Below are positions 35,305 to 42,891 of a DNA stretch of 64,000 nt, piece after piece. Under the pieces are notes generated by a model. The model had not been told where the DNA came from. It saw only the letters and a program-made list of their open reading frames with translations, and did no database searches. The first letter of the stretch is position 1; every line of letters starts with the position of its first letter. The translations under genes and the position numbers were made by a program. Where the stretch lies: NCBI GenBank assembly GCA_934463425.1, contig CAKSJP010000010.1, positions 9,309-73,308 on the forward strand. Reading direction: 5' to 3'. Source of the stretch: an uncultured Ruminococcus sp. Lineage in GTDB: Bacteria; Bacillota; Clostridia; Oscillospirales; Ruminococcaceae.

Positions 35305-36061
35305 GGATCACCTCAAACTTTTCCCGCACTTCCTTTGCCTTGCCGCAGCTCATCTTGCCCTCGGTACATCCGCCGCAATAGCAGGACGGCCCGGCGGTGC
35401 GGAACAACGCCGGAGAGACCTCGCAGCAGAGCCGGAGCATTTCGGTGGCCGCCTCCCGGATCTCCCACTGTGCCCGGCTGCAGCACCGCAGCCGGAAAAA
35501 GTTCCGGAGACTGCGGACATTCATAGTCACGATCATCTTTGTCTCACAGGCGTTGGGGAGGACATACCGCGCATCCTCAATGGCTTTTTTCTCTGCCTTG
35601 GTGTGCGCTGCCTTTTCCGTACATCCCTGCGCCAGAAATTCCGGCACATACTTCGCCGCCAGGGCATCCGCCAACTGGTTGTAGCTGTCGATGGACTGCT
35701 GCATGGCGTTTTCGTATGTCTGTTTTAGCGCCGGGTCTGCGGCGATGGCAGGGGGCGTGATAAAAACGAAGTGATCCTGACGCACATAGCGCTGACTCTG
35801 GACAGAGAACGACGCGATGCGGTGACGCGTGATCTGCGCCAAAAAGGAACGGGAAACGCCCTCGATGCCAAAGGTAAAGGTCACATGCTCCACAGGGCTT
35901 TCGTGCCCGAACCCTGCCAGCATTTCTACGAATTGTTCTGCGCGTTCCTGGGAGATGGACTCCCGCAGCGCCGCAACGTCAGTGTCGGAATAACAAAGCC
36001 GGGCAGCCGCCGCGACAGTCTGTTCCGGTGTAGGGGTATGCGCCAGCAAAACCACTTTCAT
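35288..36061 (-). CDS. thyX: FAD-dependent thymidylate synthase
   Basis: Makes dTMP from dUMP using methylene-THF and FADH2. 257 residues. The ThyX motif RHR-X7-S is at 79-89 (RHRIASFSVQS). The C-terminal part (SCYCGGCTEGKMSCGKA) is unusually cysteine-rich and may bind a metal, which is not standard for the family. First gene of the leftward operon; the SD is AGGAG. Confidence 0.94.
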   Translation of the reverse strand: MKVVLLAHTPTPEQTVAAAARLCYSDTDVAALRESISQERAEQFVEMLAGFGHESPVEHVTFTFGIEGVSRSFLAQITRHRIASFSVQSQRYVRQDHFVFITPPAIAADPALKQTYENAMQQSIDSYNQLADALAAKYVPEFLAQGCTEKAAHTKAEKKAIEDARYVLPNACETKMIVTMNVRSLRNFFRLRCCSRAQWEIREAATEMLRLCCEVSPALFRTAGPSCYCGGCTEGKMSCGKAKEVREKFEVIHGETR

Positions 36062-36102
36062 TCTATCACGCTCCTGTATTTTTGTGTTCTTGATATCATC
36101 TC

Positions 36103-36131
36103 ATTATACCACACAATAGGGCAAAGTGCAA
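36103..36131 (-). promoter_or_regulatory. Promoter of thyX operon
   Basis: Minus strand TTGCAC, 17-bp spacer, TATAAT, 42 bp upstream of the thyX start codon. Confidence 0.85.
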
Positions 36132-36189
36132 GTCCCTAGCTGGAAAAAGAAAACCCATCCGCCTGTGTGATGTCCTATCACGAACGCGT

Positions 36190-36476
36190 GACGTAAAACG
36201 AAACCCACCCACCGTAGAGGCGAACATCGTTCGCCCGCATGAACCTTTTCCTTTTTAAATAAGATCAGGTCGATGAGGGTATCGCCCCTACAAAACCGCA
36301 AACGCACAATGCGAAACGAAACCCACCCACCGTAGGGGCGAACATTGTTCGCCCGCATGAACCTTTTCCTTTTTAAATAAGATCAGGTCGATGCGGGCAT
36401 CGCCCCTACAAAACCAAAAATGCACAGTGTGAAACGGAAACCCACCCACCGCAGGGGCGAACATCGTTCGCCCGTG
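36190..36476. repeat. 118-119-bp tandem repeat, two full copies and a partial third
   Basis: Copies align at AAACCCACCCACCG starting 36201, 36319 and 36438. Each full copy has two small palindromes: one of the form GGCGAACATNGTTCGCC and one GGTCGATGNGGGNATCGCCC. The palindromes recur singly elsewhere (41800-41870, 58949-58972). No gene is seen in 36132-36513. Confidence 0.85.
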
Positions 36477-36513
36477 ACTTCTCAGTCAGTCTGCGGATGT
36501 CACCTCCTTAAAA

Positions 36514-36546
36514 ACAAAAAAGCGCCCCGACCAAAATCGGAACGCT
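36514..36546 (-). terminator. Terminator of rpsF-ssb-rpsR operon
   Basis: On the minus strand AGCGTTCCGA pairs with TCGGGGCGCT and is followed by TTTTTTG. Confidence 0.85.
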
Positions 36547-36572
36547 TCGGTTATCTGAGTTGTCAGATCAGC

Positions 36573-36815
36573 TTAGTCGCTGACATACGGCAGCAGAGCA
36601 ATGTGTCTTGCACGCTTGATCGCAGTTGTCAGTTCACGCTGATGGAATGCACAAGTGCCGGTAACTCTGCGGGGCAGAATCTTTGCACGTTCAGTCATGC
36701 ACTTCTTGAGCTTGGCAACGTCCTTATAGTCGATCCGCTCTACGCGGTCAACACAGAACATACAAACCTTTTTGCGGGGGCGCTTGCCGCCGCGCTGAGA
36801 TCTTTCTCTCTCCAT
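36573..36815 (-). CDS. rpsR: 30S ribosomal protein S18
   Basis: 80 residues. CMFC near the N-terminus plus later Cys and His (KKCMTE, GTCAFHQ) make it a zinc-ribbon-type S18. The block [20 protein letters not shown] is conserved. Last gene of the standard operon. Confidence 0.96.
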   Translation of the reverse strand: MERERSQRGGKRPRKKVCMFCVDRVERIDYKDVAKLKKCMTERAKILPRRVTGTCAFHQRELTTAIKRARHIALLPYVSD

Positions 36816-36862
36816 GATGATTTATCCTCCTATCTGCAATGCGGTATTTTCATTCGCTTTCA

Positions 36863-37408
36863 TCAGAAGGGAACTTCGCCGTCGCTGAGGATCTCTTCAA
36901 AGTCGCCCAGATCTCCCAGCTGCAATGCACCGGGTGCATTGTTTGCTGCCGGAGCAGCCTGGGGAGCAGGTGCTGCCTGAGGTGCGGGCTGCTGATATGC
37001 CGGGGCAGGCTGTGCCGGAGCTGCTTGTGCATAAGCAGGCTGCTGGTAAGCGCCCTGATATCCGCCGCCGTTTTCCTGTGCAGCGCGCTTGGACTCTCCG
37101 AAAGAGATGTTGTCCGCCTGGACTTCCATGCTGTAGTGCTTGACGCCGTTCTGGTCGGTATAGTCGCTGTTGCGCAGGCTGCCCTCCACAATGACCATAC
37201 TGCCCTTGTGGAAATAGCGGCTCACGAACTCAGCCTGCTGTCTCCAGCAGCTGACGCTGATGAAATCCGCCTCACGTTCGCCGGTCTGCTTGTTGGCAAA
37301 ACGACGATCGACTGCCACGCGGATGCGGCATACCGGGACGCCGCTCTGTGTCTGCCGGAAATCCGGATCCGCACAAAGCCGGCCCATCAAAATCACTTTG
37401 TTCAGCAT
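36863..37408 (-). CDS. ssb: Single-stranded DNA-binding protein
   Basis: 181 residues. OB fold 1-110 (MLNKVILMGRLCADPDFR, VEGSLRNSDY), then a Gln/Ala/Pro-rich linker (about 120-165), and an acidic tip ending DGEVPF that recruits partner proteins. Lies between rpsF and rpsR as in most Firmicutes. Confidence 0.96.
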   Translation of the reverse strand: MLNKVILMGRLCADPDFRQTQSGVPVCRIRVAVDRRFANKQTGEREADFISVSCWRQQAEFVSRYFHKGSMVIVEGSLRNSDYTDQNGVKHYSMEVQADNISFGESKRAAQENGGGYQGAYQQPAYAQAAPAQPAPAYQQPAPQAAPAPQAAPAANNAPGALQLGDLGDFEEILSDGEVPF

Positions 37409-37433
37409 GTTGTTCCCCTTTCTGAAATTCGTC

Positions 37434-37724
37434 TTACTTTACGGTAACGAGAGAACGCAGAACGCCGTCTGTGATGTTCAGAACACGCTCTACTTCTGCC
37501 GGTACGTCCGGAGTGGACGTAAAGGTATACAGTGTGTAGTAACCGTCCGGCTCGTCGTTGATCGGATACGCCAGCTTACGCTTGCCCCACTCGTTTACTT
37601 CGTCCAGTGTGGCAGCGGATGCGATCTTCTCGCGGAACTTTTCAACCAGTTCCTTTGCAGCTTCCTCACCGTTCTTCAGACTGAAAACCGTCATCAGCTC
37701 GTAGGATTCCTGTTTCTTTGCCAT
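37434..37724 (-). CDS. rpsF: 30S ribosomal protein S6
   Basis: 96 residues. Start at 37724 follows AGGAGG with 10-nt spacing; the longer frame includes promoter DNA. Contains EWGKRKLAYPINDEPDGYY, the usual S6 block. First gene of the operon. Confidence 0.95.
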   Translation of the reverse strand: MAKKQESYELMTVFSLKNGEEAAKELVEKFREKIASAATLDEVNEWGKRKLAYPINDEPDGYYTLYTFTSTPDVPAEVERVLNITDGVLRSLVTVK

Positions 37725-37784
37725 ACTCAATACACCTCCTTCTGGATTTCGCCCATGCAGAGCATGAGCAAGGATAACACACCT

Positions 37785-37813
37785 ATTATACCAAACCCGT
37801 CCGCAAAAGTCAA
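37785..37813 (-). promoter_or_regulatory. Promoter of rpsF operon
   Basis: Minus strand TTGACT, 17-bp spacer, TATAAT, about 60 bp upstream of the rpsF start. Confidence 0.9.
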
Positions 37814-37903
37814 GCCCTTTTGCAAAAAAATTTCTTTTTGCAGAACCGCGCAGAAAAAGCCGCCCCCTACAGAACCGTGAACGCACGGTGCGGAGAGAAA
37901 AAC

Positions 37904-37952
37904 GCACCTCCACCATAGGGGGGAACATGGTTCGTTCCTACGATGGAGGTGC
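37904..37952. repeat. Large imperfect palindrome
   Basis: Arms of about 23 bp (GCACCTCCA... and ...TGGAGGTGC) around ATG, with a few mismatches. The core GGGAACATGGTTCGTTCC looks like a diverged copy of the GGCGAAC palindrome family. Confidence 0.6.
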
Positions 37953-38066
37953 ATATAAAAAGAAATCACCGCCCTTGACCCCAATCATGACAGTGATTTC
38001 TTAACTCATGTGGGAGCAGACCGTCTGCCGGCGTGCCCTTTTCTATTTCTATGAAACGCTGTTGTT

Positions 38067-38245
38067 TTAGGGCAATACCGCACAAAGAGTGTGCGACAGA
38101 TGCGACGTCAAATTTTTCGTCAGATGAAACAAAAAGCGGAGTGAATACTTGATGTATTCACGAGCATTTTTGTGAAATATGACGGGAAATTTGCAAGCAG
38201 ATGGCGTGCAAAGTCGCCAGACGCTCTTTGTGCGGTGTTGCCTTA
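38067..38245. mobile_element. MITE-like element A, copy 1
   Basis: Element 38070-38242 (173 bp). Terminal inverted repeats are GGCAATACCGCACAAAGAG and CTCTTTGTGCGGTGTTGCC (one mismatch). It is flanked by TTA on both sides (38067-38069 and 38243-38245), a 3-bp target duplication. No ORF. An internal palindrome GTGAATACTTGATGTATTCAC-like segment sits at about 38140-38161. A second copy lies inverted at 48586. Confidence 0.8.
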
Positions 38246-38301
38246 AATTTGTCAAGCAAAAATTTTGTTTTGGCCGTTATACTCATATAATAGTATCCGG
38301 C

Positions 38302-39159
38302 TCATCCCAGCCCCTCGGCCTGCGCAAAGGTCATGCCCGGGTGCAGCGCCATGTTCAGGGAGCACGCCAGCAGATCTCCGGCGTGGTCGATGAGCCGGTC
38401 GATGTCCCGGGGCGTGACCATCATGTTGGGGCGGCTCTTGGGGACGCTTTTGCCGTAGATGCCCTGGACGGCGGTGTGCAGATCCACCACTGTCGGAACG
38501 CCCAGGGCGATCACCGGCACGCCCAGTGTCCGCCGGGACAGCTCTGCCCGCCGGTTCGCCACGCCGCTGCCGGGGGAGATGCCGCTGTCACTCATCTGGA
38601 TGGTCGTCCCCAGCCGGGACAGCTCCGCACACGCCAGCGCATCCACTGCCACTACCGCCGCCGGATGGATCTGCCTGCAGACTGCCTGGATCAGCTCCGC
38701 CGATTCCATGCCGGTCTGTCCCAATACGCCGCCGGCGAGGACGCAGACCGGGCGCAGCTCCGGCAGACAGGACAGCTCCTCTTCGGTGAGCGCCGTGGAG
38801 AGATGCCGCGTCGCCAGCACCTTGGATGCCACGCGCGGCCCCAGCGCATCTGGTGTAATGGCACGGTTTCCCAGCCCGGCGAGAAAGACGCAGCCCTCTT
38901 CCGGGAGAAAACGCCCCAGTTCTGCCGCCAGTTCCGCCGCCATTTCTGGATAGTTGCTGCTGCTCCGGGAGATGGCGGCGGCTTCCAGAGTGACATACCG
39001 TCCGGCAGGCTTCCCGATGGGTGCGCCGCAGGTGTCGCTTTTGATGCGGATCTCCGTGACGGAAAAGGCGCTGCCCCGCTTCTCCTGCGTCACGCCGGGC
39101 AGTGACGGGGCGGCGGCGGTGCGTTCTACGGCAAGGTCGGTGCGGATCAGCTCTGACAT
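38302..39159 (-). CDS. gpr: GPR endopeptidase (spore germination protease)
   Basis: Degrades small acid-soluble spore proteins on germination. 285 residues, a little shorter than Bacillus Gpr. The N-terminus has the autoprocessing region IRTDLAVER. Core blocks are VFLAGLGNRAITPDALGP, VFVLAGGVLGQTG-like text (CVLAGGVLGQTGME), and TIQMSDSGISPGSGVANRR. Located divergently from rpsT, a conserved neighbour. This points to a spore-forming lineage. Confidence 0.92.
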   Translation of the reverse strand: MSELIRTDLAVERTAAAPSLPGVTQEKRGSAFSVTEIRIKSDTCGAPIGKPAGRYVTLEAAAISRSSSNYPEMAAELAAELGRFLPEEGCVFLAGLGNRAITPDALGPRVASKVLATRHLSTALTEEELSCLPELRPVCVLAGGVLGQTGMESAELIQAVCRQIHPAAVVAVDALACAELSRLGTTIQMSDSGISPGSGVANRRAELSRRTLGVPVIALGVPTVVDLHTAVQGIYGKSVPKSRPNMMVTPRDIDRLIDHAGDLLACSLNMALHPGMTFAQAEGLG

Positions 39160-39235
39160 ACAAATACCTCCTGGTTTTTGTGCAAACTGCTAGCTTTTCA
39201 CGAGAAAAAATTGTATCGTTCCTCGAAAATACCTA

Positions 39236-39264
39236 TTGCAATTTCCGATGGGCTGTGTTATAAT
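39236..39264 (+). promoter_or_regulatory. Promoter of rpsT
   Basis: TTGCAA (39236-39241), 17-bp spacer, TATAAT (39259-39264). Confidence 0.9.
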
Positions 39265-39270
39265 AGAGTT

Positions 39271-39446
39271 TAGTCACGGTGTTCTCACGAAGAGCACCAG
39301 CATTTGGTCGTTCCAATTGCGGGGAGATTTTCCCACGAACCGGCGGTACCGTGTCAATGCTGCCGGTCGTGTATGACGTACAGAATCCGGTGATTCGAGG
39401 GAATAGTACCCATTATTTTGATTGTTGAAAAAAGGAGATCTGAACT
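39271..39446 (+). ncRNA. Structured 5' leader of rpsT (candidate autoregulatory RNA)
   Basis: About 175 nt from predicted start to ATG with several short stems: GGTGTTCT with AAGAGCACC, and CGGCGG with CTGCCG. The long leader before a ribosomal protein gene suggests autogenous control; I do not recognise a named leader family. Confidence 0.45.
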
Positions 39447-39707
39447 ATGCCGAATATTCGTTCTGCTAAGAAGCGCGTAAAAGTAAGTGCAACCAAGACT
39501 GCTGCCAACAAGGCTCGCAAGTCCAACCTGAAGACCATGATCAAGAAGGCTGACGCAGCATGCGCAGCAAACGCAGCTGATAAGGAAGCTGCTGTACGCG
39601 TAGCAATCAAGCGCGTAGACCAGGCTTGCGCAAAGGGCCTGATGCACAAGAATGCAGCTGCCCGCAAGAAGTCTCAGCTGGCTAAGATGCTGAACGCTGC
39701 AAAGTAA
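39447..39707 (+). CDS. rpsT: 30S ribosomal protein S20
   Basis: 86 residues, Ala/Lys-rich helical protein (MPNIRSAKKRVKVS at start, LMHKNAAARKKSQLAK at end). Single-gene unit with its own promoter, leader and terminator. Confidence 0.97.
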   Translation: MPNIRSAKKRVKVSATKTAANKARKSNLKTMIKKADAACAANAADKEAAVRVAIKRVDQACAKGLMHKNAAARKKSQLAKMLNAAK

Positions 39708-39741
39708 GCAAAAGCAACTGTATTGTAACACAGTAAAAAAG

Positions 39742-39775
39742 AAAGCGCATATGCCCGCGGGTGTATGCGCTTTTT
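39742..39775. terminator. Bidirectional terminator between rpsT and mazF
   Basis: AAAGCGCATA pairs with TATGCGCTTT around a GC-rich loop; A-rich before, TTTTT after. Confidence 0.9.
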
Positions 39776-39781
39776 GTGTTG

Positions 39782-40129
39782 TCAGAACGGCAGCCCGAAG
39801 CTCACCTGCAGTGCGTGATCCACCCGTGTCATAGACGGCTCATCCAGCTCGCCCATGCGGTCCTTCAGCCGCTGCTTATCCAGAGTGCGGATCTGCTCCA
39901 GCAGAACGATGCTGTCCTTGGTGAGACCGCATCGCGCCGCCTGTACATCAATGTGGGTCGGAAGCCGGGCTTTGTCCCGGCGGCTTGTGATGGCGGCGGC
40001 GATGACGGTAGGACTGTGCCGGTTTCCCACATCGTTCTGCACGATAAGTACCGGTCGGATGCCGCCCTGTTCTGAGCCGACTACCGGGCTGAGATCTGCG
40101 TAATAAATTTCACCACGCTTGACCAGCAT
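39782..40129 (-). CDS. MazF/PemK-family endoribonuclease toxin (EndoA-like), no adjacent antitoxin
   Basis: 115 residues, very like Bacillus EndoA (NdoA): VKRGEIYYADLSPVVGSEQGG, RPVLIVQNDVGNRHSPTVI, and LLEQIRTLDKQRL. Cleaves mRNA at short sequence sites. Start follows AAAGGAGG. No MazE-like or ribbon-helix-helix ORF lies upstream; instead a MITE begins 74 bp upstream. Related Clostridia often carry this gene without an adjacent antitoxin, so it may be chromosomal and non-toxic at normal levels. Confidence 0.92.
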   Translation of the reverse strand: MLVKRGEIYYADLSPVVGSEQGGIRPVLIVQNDVGNRHSPTVIAAAITSRRDKARLPTHIDVQAARCGLTKDSIVLLEQIRTLDKQRLKDRMGELDEPSMTRVDHALQVSFGLPF

Positions 40130-40199
40130 GGAGATCCCTCCTTTTTAGAAACGGCGCTGCACATCGTCCGCGCAGTGCCGGCGAAGTATGATTCTGACT

Positions 40200-40366
40200 G
40201 TAGAACCTGTCTTCACAAGCGTATACAAGTGTCTTTTCGGCAAATTTTGCTGCATACTGTGTGAAAAATACTTGCCGGGCGAGAGCCCGCCTGCGTATTT
40301 TTGCCTTGTCTGCAGCAAAATTATGCTCGAAAATCCACACATATTTCTTGTGAAGACAGGTTCGTA
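40200..40366. mobile_element. MITE-like element B, copy 1
   Basis: Element 40203-40363 (161 bp). Perfect 17-bp terminal repeats GAACCTGTCTTCACAAG and its complement. Target duplication GTA on both sides (40200-40202, 40364-40366). An internal GC hairpin GCGGGC-GAGA-GCCCGC-like segment lies near 40277-40291. A second copy is at 57634. No ORF. Confidence 0.85.
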
Positions 40367-40426
40367 TGCTCACCGGTGCATTCCTAGTATGCCCGGTTTT
40401 TTTCAAAATAATCAAGGCAGCACCGC

Positions 40427-40478
40427 ATGGGTTTTTGTACGGGATCGCCCCAGGAAAAAGCGGTGCTGTTTTATCATA
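40427..40478. terminator. Hairpin downstream of the DUF2752 gene
   Basis: CAGCACCGC pairs with GCGGTGCTG across a 35-nt loop, then TTTTATC on the plus strand. It may end transcription from the right, or be a worn MITE end; weak evidence. Confidence 0.35.
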
Positions 40479-40500
40479 TTCGCGGAGGAAAAAAGAAGTG

Positions 40501-40929
40501 CTACTGCCGATAGGATGGCAGCAGAAATTCCATGCCGGGGAGATTCCGGACGATGCCAAAGAGCAGCAGCACGGCGATGCTGCCCCAGAGCAGGACGTTT
40601 TCTGCGCGGCTGTTTTTGGCGAACCATTTCGGATTCCACAGTGCCCGGATGCACAGTCCGGCGAGCCAGAGGGGAGAGAGGACTGCCAGAGCGAGATTTT
40701 CTCTGACTGCGCCGGGAATGTCCAGCCGGAGCAGCTTCATGCAGAAGTGAGAAACGCCGCAGCCCGGACAGGCAAAGCCGGTGAGCTTTTGAAAGATGCA
40801 GGGAATCCGCAGCGGTGTCAGCAGAGTGACCAGGTAGTAAGCGCCGCCCAGGAGTAAGAATCCGGCGAACACGCGCAGCTGGCGGCGGTGCGTGTGAAGG
40901 AAGAACCGTAAATTTTGCAGGAAAGCCAT
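40501..40929 (-). CDS. DUF2752 membrane protein
   Basis: 142 residues. Start at 40929 follows AGGAG with 8-nt spacing. Three hydrophobic segments flank the family signature ACPGCGVSHFCMKLLRLDIPGA (cysteines in CPGCG). Function of DUF2752 is unknown. It stands alone. Confidence 0.85.
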   Translation of the reverse strand: MAFLQNLRFFLHTHRRQLRVFAGFLLLGGAYYLVTLLTPLRIPCIFQKLTGFACPGCGVSHFCMKLLRLDIPGAVRENLALAVLSPLWLAGLCIRALWNPKWFAKNSRAENVLLWGSIAVLLLFGIVRNLPGMEFLLPSYRQ

Positions 40930-41056
40930 TTCCTCAACTCCTTTTGGGATTTCTGTCATGCGTAACAAAAATAACACTGCCAATCGTGCAATACACTGTC
41001 TTTCGTGTGATACACTGCCGCTTCAACAAGGGTAGGCGAGATCTTTTCTTTTTTTG

Positions 41057-41091
41057 CTTCTTTTTTTCTTTTTAGCAAAGAAAAAAAGAAG
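41057..41091. repeat. Perfect A/T-rich hairpin
   Basis: CTTCTTTTTTTCTTT and its exact complement, 15 bp each, around TTAGC. Could be a terminator in either direction. The rest of 40930-41220 shows no gene. Confidence 0.6.
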
Positions 41092-41220
41092 AGAGTAATT
41101 GCGCAGCAAACGCTATAAAAACAACAAAAACCGTCTGCACAAGAAACAGACAGAAAGCCACACTGCAAGCACCGGAAAAGGCAACTATGGGCGTTTGCAA
41201 GCCCCAGGCGGACAGCGAGG

Positions 41221-41785
41221 GCAACGAGCGATTCCGCCGGACGGTTTCACAGCGTTTTCCCTAGGACAGCATTGCCGGGAGCGTCAGGACATCAATGGTA
41301 TCCCCCTGTCCTATCGGACATCCCCCTTTTCAAGGGGGACTTTCGTGTGCACATATAAGTGTTGGCGAAAGCAACGAGCGATTCCGCCGGACGGTTTCAC
41401 AGCGTTTTCCCCAGGACAGCGTTGCCGGGAGCGTCAGGGTATCAATGGTATCCCCCTGTCCTATCGGACATCCCCCTTTTCAAGGGAGACTTTCGGGTGA
41501 ACATATAAGTGTTGGCGAAAGCAACGAGCGATTCCGCCGGACGGTTTCGCAGTGTTTTCCCCAGGACAGCGTTGCCGGAAGCGTCAGGGTATCAATGGTA
41601 TCCCCCTGTCCTATCGGACATCCCCCTTTTCAAGGGGGACTTTCGGGTGAACATATAAGTGTTGGCGAAAGCAACGAGCGATTCCGCCGGACGGTTTCAC
41701 AGCGTTTTCCCCAGGACAGCATTGCCGGGAGCGTCAGGGTATCAATGGTATCCCCCTGTCCTATCGGACATTCCCCTTTTCAAGA
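41221..41785. repeat. Tandem array of a 150-bp unit, three full copies plus a partial fourth
   Basis: Copies begin at GCAACGAGCGATTCCGCC at 41221, 41371, 41521 and 41671, exactly 150 bp apart, with only scattered changes. Each contains the short palindromic repeat CCCCCTGTCC-TATC-GGACATCCCCC and CTTTTCAAGGGGGAC. Because 150 is divisible by three, an ORF runs through with a 50-residue repeat, but codon use and lack of a start site argue it is not a gene. Confidence 0.85.
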
Positions 41786-41880
41786 ATCACGGGTCGATGT
41801 GGGCATCGACCCCTACGGAATTTTCCTTTTCAAGGGGGACTCGGGCGAACGATGTTCGCCCCTACGGTGCTGCGCTGAAC
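41786..41880. repeat. Two dispersed palindromes beside the array
   Basis: GGTCGATGTGGGCATCGACC (about 41792-41811) and GGGCGAACGATGTTCGCCC (about 41843-41861), the same pair found in the 36.2-kb tandem repeat, each followed by CCTACGG. Confidence 0.75.
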
Positions 41881-41884
41881 ACAG

Positions 41885-41918
41885 AAAAAGCTGCACGGAA
41901 AATCCGGTGCAGCTTTTG
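41885..41918 (-). terminator. Terminator of the DUF4234 gene
   Basis: AAAAGCTGCACCGG pairs with CCGTGCAGCTTTTT on the minus strand; T-run at the end. Confidence 0.85.
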
Positions 41919-41940
41919 GTTTTACAGTATATGCTGAAAA

Positions 41941-42417
41941 TTATGCCAGCTGGTTCAGCTCGTTCTGCATCAGGGCATAAGAGACAATGCTCAGTCCCAC
42001 GATCGCCAGGATCAGGTACAGCAAGCCGGAACTGCTGGAAGGCAGACCGCGGGAAGCCTTGATCTGATCCAGATTGTCGCCCTGCTTGTAGAGCCAGTAC
42101 CACATATAAATACCGCAGGTAACAATGCCCAGCAGAATGACAATGCCGCCGGAGGTCGCATTCGGATCACCCTTCAGCTTGTTGACATCTTCTGTCAGCT
42201 TGTAGATCCAGTACAGACCGTAGATGCCGCAGGTCACAATAGACAGAATGATGCACAGGGCAATGTTTCTCTGCTCGATGGGACCGCCGCCCGGGAACTG
42301 CTGAGGTGCTTGCGGCGGAACTGCACCGTTGTTGGGTGCTGCGTTCATAGAGCTGCCGCAATTGGCGCAAAATGTAGTGCCGTCGGGATTGTTGCTGCCA
42401 CAGTTAGGACAAATCAT
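41941..42417 (-). CDS. Zinc-ribbon DUF4234 membrane protein
   Basis: 158 residues. N-terminal zinc ribbon (CPNCGSNNPDGTTFCANCG), a Pro/Gln/Asn-rich linker, then two near-repeat segments ILSIVTCGIYGLYWIYKL and LLGIVTCGIYMWYWLYKQ, and a final helix. The repeat CGIYxxYWxYK is the DUF4234 mark. Function unknown. The SD is AGAGGAG. Confidence 0.88.
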   Translation of the reverse strand: MICPNCGSNNPDGTTFCANCGSSMNAAPNNGAVPPQAPQQFPGGGPIEQRNIALCIILSIVTCGIYGLYWIYKLTEDVNKLKGDPNATSGGIVILLGIVTCGIYMWYWLYKQGDNLDQIKASRGLPSSSSGLLYLILAIVGLSIVSYALMQNELNQLA

Positions 42418-42502
42418 AAGTATTCTCCTCTAAAGTGTATTTGGCGTGTTTTTTTCGGCGGTCTCTCTGCCGAAAAATCCGTCATTCCAATATCATATGA
42501 TC

Positions 42503-42531
42503 ATTATACCACATTTTATGATAAATGTCAA
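42503..42531 (-). promoter_or_regulatory. Promoter of DUF4234 gene
   Basis: Minus strand TTGACA, 17-bp spacer, TATAAT; the leader contains a CGGC/GCCG hairpin. Confidence 0.88.
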
Positions 42532-42723
42532 CGATTTTTTTCTGGAATTGTGCCAAAAATATGGGGAATTTATTTTCGGCAGCGCCGTCTGCCGTTTCGG
42601 GATGTTCCCCGGAGACGGCATCTTGCTGCGGAGGAAAAATGCTGTCTCCTGCTTTAACCTGTCAAAAAAATAACAGCTCTTGCGTCGGATTTTGCGCATA
42701 TTTCCGAAAAGTGCGCAAAAGTA

Positions 42724-42752
42724 GTGACAAACGGGAACGGTTATGCTATACT
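42724..42752 (+). promoter_or_regulatory. Promoter of nadB-nadC
   Basis: GTGACA (42724-42729), 17-bp spacer, TATACT (42747-42752). The 130-nt leader has a GGCGGC-GCGT-GCCGCC hairpin. Between this and the DUF4234 promoter (42532-42723) nothing else is seen. Confidence 0.7.
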
Positions 42753-42891
42753 AAAGAGGAATCATGGCGGCGCGTGCCGCCGTGGAAGCGATACGGCTGC
42801 CCGACGTGCGAATATCCTGCTGTCGCCGGTGCAGAAAAAAGAATTTGCGGCAGAAGTCATGCCGTGATAAAGGATAGGAAGCGTGAATGTT

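Noticed and set aside
41221..41785. CRISPR array
   Set aside because: The repeat is 150 bp with no unique spacers, and no cas genes are near.
41295..42062. 255-codon frame through the 150-bp array, giving a 50-residue repeat protein
   Set aside because: The period happens to be a multiple of 3, there is no SD, and the same DNA units occur out of frame elsewhere as palindromic repeats.
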